NCBI GenBank assembly: GCA_965644295.1
Contig: CBFFRP010000138.1
Span: forward strand, 1-64,000
DNA: 64,000 nucleotides
Reading direction: 5' to 3'
Source of the DNA: Paraphysomonas bandaiensis
Lineage: Eukaryota > Chrysophyceae
Part shown: positions 56,125 to 64,000 of the stretch, piece by piece
Layout: each line of letters opens with the position of its first letter
Numbering within the stretch: position 1 is the stretch's first letter
Notes under the pieces: generated by a model
Database searches by the model: none
Told to the model about the DNA's origin: nothing
Seen by the model: only the letters and a program-made list of their open reading frames with translations
Position numbers and translations under genes: made by a program

Positions 56125-57388
56125 CTACAGTGACGGGAGTCGTAGGTGCGCCACCTGAAGGAATCTGTCCTTCGAGTATTTCTTATACACTGCGGGCACA
56201 TACTTCGGATCTAGGGATAGACCGTCAGGAACATAAGGAATAATACTCCCTGCAACCGTTCGGGCGCAATGCATTGATACTCCGGATATGGGTTGCCATA
56301 CGCTGGCCCACGCATCACGAGCAGTGTTCTTGAAAACACGGGGTGAATCATCCGGGACAACAACAGGTGACCACCCGACATTACCAGCTACACGAAGGCC
56401 AATGGTACCAGGGGTTGGACTGTACGGTCTGGCCACAGACGTTGGGGTAACAGCCTGGGTAACAGGATACAGATGTTGTTCGCGGCAAGACAGCGCCGCA
56501 AAAATTGCTCCAGCAGCCAAGGCACTAGGCAGTTGGTTAGAGCATCGATACTGAACAAGGGAGCTCTCCAGATAATACATTGATAACAGTCGCAGCGCTG
56601 CTTCAATGGGCTCTCCAGTTGCTTTCGAATAAGCTTCTAGATAGTTACTCAAAAAATGGAAAGCAGTGGGGAGCGAAAGATTATACTGAAGTGACTCAAC
56701 AATAAGTTGCTCCATCTTCACCACATCAGATCCGCGGTAGCTTCCATAACTCAAACAAATAACATGCTCCACCCGCAATCGGCTGTGCTCTTGCTCATCT
56801 AACTTAGTGGCTACCATCAATGCGGTCGTACCAATTAGAAACAAGATATCCTCGTGGCATCTTGGGTACTGACAGAGAAAATTGTCAATGTAGGACACAG
56901 TCAAGAATATGGACAGGGATTGGAAATGAAAATTAGAGTGAATATCCACCATTTTGTTCACCAAGCTATTACGCAGCCCCAAGAGATGCTGTGGTAACTC
57001 AACAGGTCTCCAAACATTAGTTTCTAAGTGTCGAAGACTTTGAAGAGCTTGATTAAAAGGGAAGGATAGAGACTCAGCAATGATATCCTGTGAACCCGAC
57101 GATTCAGAGGAAATAGAGCACTTCTCCATCGCTTGCGATTCCAAATCGATCGACGGTGAAGGCGTATTCTTTATATGAGATCGATCGGTATGAGGTGTAC
57201 CCGATGATCCGCTATTCCCCCCCTCACATGAGGGAAGTGATAAGGTGTCACTTTGACTATTCGATTCAACTGTTACGAATGACTGTGTTGAGAGTTTCTA
57301 AATTATATGGAATTATAATCATCAGTCCTCAAGAAGATAGTGATACCTGTCGTTTAATAGGAGGATTATCAGAAGATATATCTGCCAT
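56125..57388 (-). CDS. Cyclin-box protein (A/B-like)
   Basis: Exons 57388-57347 and 57282-56125 on the minus strand give 399 residues. The N-terminal 70 residues are Ser/Pro-rich and disordered. A cyclin N-box follows with LVNKMVDIHSNFHFQSLSIF, LTVSYIDNFL, then TTALMVATKLDEQE. The C-box follows (LPTAFHFLSNYL, LSMYYLESSL, SALAAGAIFAAL). The C-terminal 120 residues are a Pro/Ser/Val-rich tail not typical of mitotic cyclins. It should bind and activate a cyclin-dependent kinase; which one, and whether it acts in the cell cycle or in transcription, cannot be told. Confidence 0.85.
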
Positions 57389-57602
57389 TGGATGAGGGGT
57401 ATCCTTCAATAACCCCTTTAAACCTCCCTCTCGGTTCCTCTATATGCTCTCTGGTGAGAGGAGATAATATACTTATGTTTTATTAATATACACTCTATAA
57501 GATCTATGACGATAATAACTTATGAAAGAGTGCGTATGAATATGATGTGCACGTTTGGGTCGCAGGATCCCCCATTTGCATCAACCACTTCCTCCCTTAG
57601 CT

Positions 57603-57788
57603 ATCTTGAAAGGACATATAAAGATACAGAATTCAGTTTTGAATTGTGAAATCTTCAAAGGACATTGAGAGTTTTCAGGCAACATGACGTACGTGAGAGG
57701 GTGGATAGCGATCTTGAAAGGGCACAAAGTTTACTAGGTTCAATCTTGGGACATATTCAATTGGAAGTTGAAATCTTCAAGGGACATT
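57603..57788 (+). promoter_or_regulatory. Five copies of an ATCTT-AAGGACAT motif upstream of the TPR-J gene
   Basis: Related copies begin at 57603 (ATCTTGAAAGGACAT), 57651 (ATCTTCAAAGGACATT), 57711 (ATCTTGAAAGGGCA), 57743 (ATCTTGGGACAT) and 57773 (ATCTTCAAGGGACATT). All are on the plus strand, 30-60 bp apart, 250-420 bp before the ATG at 58022. They could be binding sites for one regulator or the remains of a minisatellite. Confidence 0.45.
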
Positions 57789-58021
57789 TCAGTATTCTCT
57801 GAATGGGTATACGATCTTCTTGGGTCAGAGCAGTTTTCAGTTTTTTTCATATGGGTTTAAGGCTTATGGGTACAGCACATATCTTGATATGCATGTATGT
57901 GTCACTCTCACTCATAATTGAAGATTACAAGAAGCAAACAGAGTTATCTTCTTATTTTCTATTAATACTGTATTAAAGTTTGTATTTTTCTTATTCGGTT
58001 ATTAATTTTCTATCGATAGAT

Positions 58022-61000
58022 ATGCTGTCCAACAACAACATGCTCACAACAGGCGGGAATCGTCAAAGATACCGTCAAAGTGTACGTGTAAGCGAACCAG
58101 CTTTTGGTTTTTTCATTGCAGGGTCTAGTATTGATGCAATGAATGGTGTGTATGTACGGCGTAATCCTCCTAGAGCAGCAAACCCTAAGCCTGTGCTGTA
58201 TTATGAGCACGAGGAGGGTCTATGGCACCTGTGTCTAAACGAGATTACTAACACTGAATCGAACGAAAAAGAGGAGAATGACGATGACTATTTTGATTAC
58301 TACGACTATAAAAAGAAACCCACTCATGAATGGATGTTTTCAGATGAATTTGGAGTTAACCGATTTACTCATGACGGTGATACGATTGTTCCCGGAGCGG
58401 GTGTCAGATGGAAGCATGTCCATGATACTTCGACCTCTGCTACGGTCTCTAATATAGAGGAAGACAGTACTGCTGTAGCTGAAATCAAGGAAGATGACGA
58501 AGATGAACTACCGTGGCAGGTTGTAGCCATTCTTGACATAGAAACAGTTCAGGATCTCTTGTGGAGCTCGGAGCATCGCAAACAGAAAGTACGGGATGCA
58601 AAGGCAGGAAAAAATGCACCACCCCTGAAGCGGGCATCATTGGAGGCCTCTTCAGCACCTGGAAAGTGGCTTTTTCGCGTTGTATCCCCAGAAGGGGTAT
58701 CTTTGCATCTTGAGCCAGATGAAAGCAGTGTCGAAGCTGGTCATGTTGCAAACGGCGAGTATGTTAAGGGAATCGAGCTGACTTCTAATGGTGAATGGCT
58801 TAAATTACATAAATCAGAAGATGTATCCCGGTCTAGACATAGAACTCGTTATACCTACGATTCTGATGATGAAAGACACCTCGATGAAGGCTATAGCTTC
58901 TATAATACCCATTACTCTCAGCGTCATGTTTGGGTCAAAGTCTATGACAAAGCTTGGGAGAACGACAGTGTGGTTATGCTCTTAGAGGAGATATCTGCTG
59001 AAAACACACCAATATTGAATATAGAAACTGTTCATACAACCCCGGCTAGTGGTGTATTAGAGTCGAAAAATATTCCCAATGCAGAGGAAAGTGCGATGTA
59101 TTCCGATGAGTATTTTGATCAACCGTTTGTACCGCGCATGGAAGATGTGGACGGGGTATCTAACAACTTGGATATTCCCTCAGAAGCAGAATGCAAAGTG
59201 TCTGCACAGGACAAAGTATCATCAGTTTCAGTCCCCGTTGGGGCAGCTGTGGAGATATCTGGGCTTGTCAGTCGACAGGGCATGCAATATAATGGAACTA
59301 ATGGGGTAGTTATTCAAGAAGCAGATGATACTGGTAGAGTCGGCGTCAGACTAGATGCTCCATTCAGGTCAGTGCCAACTATGAGATCTATGTTGCCTCT
59401 GGGTATAGTGTTGTATCAATATGATTTATGTGTGCTTCAATCGGTATGTGTATGTAAAGCTATTTGTGTATTGTAGTGGGAAGATGCTGTCATGTAAACC
59501 AGAAAATCTAGTGTACCGTAAAAATGACAGCACAAAGAATTCTGAAGACGAAGTGTCTCGTTACTGCAGATTATTGGGGTTGTCTGTATCTCAATTGTCG
59601 AATGACTATACCTGTCAGTGGGGATATGCTGGGTCGAATCCTGTGTGCCGCATCAACACAGCTCTTCGAAGCTTTATAAGAGATGTTGGCCTGGATTCGC
59701 CTTCGATTAATACCGCTCGCGAAGCTGCAGACTCTCTTCGTGCTCATATTCGGTCCAAGCCATCCGATACTGCGAATACAGCTGTACCGCAAGGGTTATC
59801 ACCTGAGTATATGCTGAAGTATGGGGCTCTAGGCTGTCAGGTGGCATCAGCTTTCATAAGTGCCGTATCACCTGTCAGTGCTATCGAACGAACATCTGGC
59901 ATTGAGGCCTTACAACTGATTGTGAAGAACGAAACTAGGAGAAATGCTAGTGCGGTACAAAGTGTTATACAAAATGAGGGTGAAGACAGTCGCGGCAGCG
60001 ATGAATTACTTCTTCGAGTTGGATTGTCATGTGCATTACTACAATCTCGACGTGAAGCTGAGGCCTTGGAAGAAATGCGTATTGCTCACAAATGTATGAC
60101 GTGTCTTAGCCAAGTGACATCTGCCGTATGTGGAGGTGTAGAATGTATGTTAGGAAAGTGCCTGTTGCTACAAGGCCATCGTGAAGAAGGTCTCCGCGCC
60201 CTTGAAAAGGCGGAACAGATTCCGAGTCCAGATGTAGTAGACCCCGAAGATGATATGCTACTTCCTCTCTCTATATGGGGTAAGCAAGAAGCTTCCCATC
60301 TCTTGACATGCCACAATCTCTCAGAGAAATGCCGAAGAGCAGCACTGGATGCCTATGCACGCGGTGCCTTTAGAGATGCCACTAATTTGTATACCAGAGC
60401 TCTTGATGCTCTGAAGGGCTGCATGGAAGATAAGAAAGGCCGTGCTATGACATATGCGGACAAGGCAGGATGTCATAGACGCAACAGAGAATTCGACGAA
60501 GCCATTGCTGATTTGGACTCTGCATTACGACTGTTTCCGCGCTACAAGAGAGCTTTATTTAGGCGGGCCGCATGTTTATTGGAAGCAGGACAAGCAGAGA
60601 AAGCCATCGATGGTTTTAAGGATTTATATCGGGTAGATCGGGATTGGCCAATGCTTTCTGATTGGCTGGTAAGAGCATACTCGCTTCAGAAGCGTCAAGC
60701 AAAAGGGTATCATAAGAACGACGAGTTTTACGAAAACATACAGAGTTCCGGCGACAACAGTGCCACTATGGATGCAGATATTGTAGCCAAAGAGGTTGAT
60801 CACTACAGAGTTCTTGGAGTTAGTACAGATGCCACCGAGAAGCAGTTGAAGACAGCTTATAGACTTAGAAGTTTGAAGTTTCATCCAGATAGAAAGGAAG
60901 GCCATACTGCTGCGTTTCAGAGGATAGCAGAAGCGTACGAAGTGCTATCAGACGAAGAGAAGAGGCGGGCATACGATGAAGGAGGGGATATCAAGGTAAG

Positions 61001-61440
61001 ATACAGCATATGATAACAATGTAATGGTGTATTTATCACTCATGTGCAAGACTATTGTTACGACTATACTTTTTGTTCAACCTTTCGATGTGGGTAGGTT
61101 AAAAGGGGAAGGCGTGACGAAGACGACGACAGTGACGACTCTGCGGAAGAGCATAAGACAACCCTCCGGGAAGAAGTGGAAAGAGAATTTTATCCCGAGA
61201 AATACCACTTTTGGCCATTTGGTAGGTGCTGTATACGAATATGTATTCCAGAGCATGAGACACATTCCTGTGGTTTGTAGAATTGTGAATGAAAATATCT
61301 ACACATCATTTTATATTATTCCATGCACAAGTTAATGATTTAACGCTGTGTGTGCAGGTGACCCATTCGTCTATAAAAGGAAACGCGAGGCCCAGAAACG
61401 CGCGAAGAAAGGAAAGCCAGCTTGGTATGATGAGTACTAA
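58022..61440 (+). CDS. TPR and DnaJ co-chaperone with N-terminal ligand-binding-like domains
   Basis: Four exons (58022-59367, 59477-60995, 61098-61221, 61358-61440) give 1023 residues. The order is: an NGVY domain at about 30-145 (GSSIDAMNGVYVRRNPP to TIVPGAGVRWKHV); an SH3-like module near 215-310; a KOW/SH3-like piece near 415-475 (GLVSRQ, NGTNGVV, GRVGVRL); TPR repeats near 735-850 (YARGAFRDATNLYTRAL, AIADLDSALRLFP); and a J domain at 889-955 with HPD in KFHPDRKEG. The basic C-terminus contains YHFWPFGDPF. It probably stimulates Hsp70. An upstream in-frame ATG at 57980 is possible. Confidence 0.85.
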
Positions 61441-62383
61441 ATGGTGTAATTTATCTGGAAATAGCCACGCTGCATTAGAAGAAAATATTAATGAAATAAC
61501 GCAGCTGTAGTTGTTTATAGATGGTATTAATCTTCAATTATATTGCGGAATACGTTTACACGTATAGTTAATACTGACTGTTTCATTTGCCTTGTGAGTT
61601 TAAAATGGATGCATAATCATTATTTTGATACAAAATAGTTCGACAAATACTTCGCATTTTTTCTTTTGCAAATTTTCATAATTTGCTTTGATTTCGTCGT
61701 GTATGATAACAGCTACTGAAGTTTTACATATATCTTCTACGAAGGAATTACAAGCATTGTTCGCTCAATGTGATGCTTTTATCCCGCGGAGATAAATAAA
61801 AAAAAAATAGGTGATATATAAATTAGTTTTTTCACACAAGCATTTGGCTATGAGTGGGCAGAACAAAATCTGCTGACTATATACGGCGGCTCACACTAGT
61901 TTCCCGGAGAAATATGTCCGGTGCTTAGCTATCCCCCAGAGCCCAGAACACCCCGAAAACAGAAATTAAGTGCTGAGGGCAGCTTTTAAGTGCTTGTAAT
62001 TAAGCAAAACAGAAAAAGATTTCTTAGTGAACATATAATACATGACGACAATATGTTAAGGAAAACAGAGGTGATATATATGAATATGGTGTGATATGTT
62101 GAGATTAATAATTATATCCCTTTCTTGAAAGTACGTTGTGAGCAACAAGCAAATGTATGGGTTACGTGGCTGTAGTTCAAGGTTAGCTTCAATCCTCAAT
62201 GTACAGTGTAACATATTACGCTATTTACTATTTCCAACCCGTTTCCAATAACTGCAAGTTGGTAAATATGAGTAAATATATTCACAAATACGTGATATCA
62301 GCAAAAAAAAATCTTAAGAGTGAATTTAATAACATTTATTGTTTACCGAAGCATTTCCGGCACGACGACGGTGCTATATCAAC
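61441..62383. other. Spacer between convergent genes
   Basis: Holds only the end-module repeat at 61855-61980 and the 3' flank of both genes; the plus-strand ORFs at 62199-62555 are shadows of the DUF885 gene. Confidence 0.5.
61855..61980 (+). repeat. Composite-repeat end module, copy 4
   Basis: GCAGAACAAAATCTGC and CCGGA...TCCGG each form a perfect stem here. The bases differ from the copies at 28111 and 45357 in ways that keep pairing. The conserved CCCCAGA...CCGAAAA block follows. Confidence 0.7.
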
Positions 62384-64000
62384 TCAGCGGTTTTGGGAGG
62401 CAACCCATTTCTCAACTTTTTCGTGTAACGTGTCAAGAGGTAAGGGTCCTGAATCAAGAAGACAGGTATGGAAAGCTCGAATATCGAAGGAATCTCCAAG
62501 AACACTCTCTGCATGTCTGCGCATTCTCCATATAGCCACTTCTCCAACTTTGTAAGCACCTGTCCACATACATACGTAAGAAACATATATAACAACACTA
62601 CAGGTCCAAATCTACACGGACTATAGAAAACTGGAATGGGTACGTGCACTATAGTGAGTATGTAACGTATAATATGCACGAGAGAAAGCAGTTATCAGAG
62701 GCATCGACGTACATGCTTGTCCAGGCCATGCCTCGTATCGGTAGCACTCTGCCTCCACTTCATGCCGGTGCATGCCTAGAAAACACATCAAAACATAATA
62801 ATACAACCTCTGTAGCTGAATGCATTTGCAACAAAAATCAGGTATGTATTGAAATCTCACAATCACAGAAAAGTAACACGGAGAGAGATACTAAACATTA
62901 CGAGTGACGAAACTAATCGGTGCATTGCATGCTCGCGATAACTATACTATCACCAGCGTACCTGTCTTCTCCATCATGTACTGTATGGCCTCTTCTACAG
63001 TCCATCCTTTAGCATGAATACCAGTGTCTACAACCAATCGAACTGCTCGCATCATTTCCATCGACAAACGACCGAAGAGAGCCATTGGGGTTTTGTAAAG
63101 ACCCATCTCTTCCCCAAGTGCTTCACAGTACAGAGCCCAACCCTCTAGATAAGCGCAGTAGAGATTTCGACGTGCAGGGCAAAACTCATAACGTCTGTCC
63201 TCAATATACCTCAAGAATGGAGGAATCGAAGGGTTTTCTATGGCAAGGGAGCCTTGAAGATGATGTCCTGGCACAGCTTCATGTAGAGCAAGGGCCGGCA
63301 TATTATAGATAGGACGTTTGGTGAGGTTGCTTGTATTTACGAAAAATTTTCCAGGCCGTTTCCCATCAGACGTTCCTGTTGAAATAAAAAATTACTCTAT
63401 ATACATGTCAAACATAAACATTCTCACACTAGGTGGTACTAATTACGATATATATTATCTTTCCCTACCACACTGCGATACTACAGTGTACCTTGCATAT
63501 AATACGCCCCTGGAGCAGTTTCAGCGTCCATACTCACTATCTCCATCTCGCACTTAGGTAATGTCTCAAAATACTTGGGCAGTAATAATTTAATGTGCTT
63601 ATAAAGTATATCGTATCCGTCCAATAAGCTCTGCTTGTGAGAGTAGTATTGGGTTGCACTTTGTACTGGATCTTGACACTTCACAATAAACTCCTGAAGC
63701 GTGCCAGTAAACCCGAGTGGAGCCAAGACTTCTTCTGCATATCTGCGCTCAATCCGGGCGACTTCAGATTGACCAATACTGTGTACCTCCTCAGCTGTCA
63801 TACCTGTCATATATCATTGCATGAACAAGTCGTAAATATCTTACTCACTCACTATACAAACCTACCTGTAGTTGTATGGAACCTCAGACACTGGCGATAC
63901 ACATCTTGACCATTGGGAAGGTTGCCTGCGCCAGTTCCTGACCTAACGGAAGGCAGGTACTCATTCCGGAAGAACTCCAACAAACGGCCGATCACCTCTT
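62384..64000 (-). CDS. DUF885-family protein (metallopeptidase-like), 5' end outside window
   Basis: Minus-strand exons 64000-63866 (partial), 63803-63492, 63375-62962, 62775-62713 and 62559-62384 encode at least 366 residues of the C-terminal part. Family landmarks are GMTAEEVHSIGQSEVARI, APGAYY, GKRPGKFFVNTSNL, YNMPALALHEAVPGHHLQ, the EGWALYCEALGEEMG Glu, RYEAWPGQA, YKVGEVAIWRMR and LPLDTLHEKVEKW. HExxPGHH and the downstream Glu look like a zinc site; peptidase activity is suspected in the family but substrate is unknown. The N-terminal part is beyond the window. It is convergent with the TPR-J gene. Confidence 0.92.

Noticed and set aside
62199-62555. 118-codon plus-strand ORF
   Set aside because: It overlaps the last exon of the DUF885 gene on the other strand, which has clear family motifs.

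Overview
This is a eukaryotic nuclear window, most likely from a free-living flagellated protist. Its coding regions are dense and cut by many short GT-AG introns, mostly 44-160 bp, separated by AT-rich spacers full of mobile-element debris. An outer-dynein-arm docking protein implies motile cilia. A secreted protein with a P-T-rich tail is a style common in stramenopiles (heterokonts). That placement is an inference, not a demonstration.

Layout. 1-7743: a nearly complete Ty3/Gypsy LTR retrotransposon (gag, pol, two LTRs with no difference where I compared them). 7744-10900: repeat-rich spacer with a SINE-like repeat and a hAT-like element. 10980-15020: a small two-TM protein and a 19-exon TPR-SET methyltransferase. 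15021-18050: a composite repeat interrupted by a hAT-like element. 18051-26777: PEX12, cytochrome b5, a GT61 glycosyltransferase and a protein with two cyclic-nucleotide-binding domains. 26778-29100: a second composite repeat and one small candidate gene. 29184-40652: a secreted P-T-tail protein, a hAT MITE, an RRM protein with LOTUS-like domains, the docking-complex protein, a small three-exon gene and an acidic repeat protein. 42411-49804: a 2-oxoglutarate/Fe(II) oxygenase, a third composite repeat with a telomere-like tract, a second MITE, a hAT transposase relic, an intronless paralogue of the two-TM gene and a D-amino-acid oxidase. 50189-54189: SINE copies and a protein kinase. 56125-61440: a cyclin and a TPR-DnaJ protein. 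62384 to the end: the 3' part of a DUF885 protein.

The genes do not form a single pathway. They are ordinary eukaryotic housekeeping, signalling and membrane genes. Most exon models below were built by hand from reading-frame continuity, GT/AG boundaries and motif continuity; every model quoted with exons is in frame end to end.

The most novel signal is non-coding. A SINE-like family of about 190 bp has a 5' head that folds into a two-part hairpin. The outer stem changes in compensating pairs between copies, and the inner loop stays GNRA. Two copies carry perfect 13-bp target-site duplications, and one of these is 5'-truncated, so the family appears to have moved through RNA. I could not match the head to tRNA, 5S or 7SL RNA. 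Related sequence sits in a larger composite repeat (three long copies), one copy of which is split by a hAT-like element at a site seen intact in another copy.
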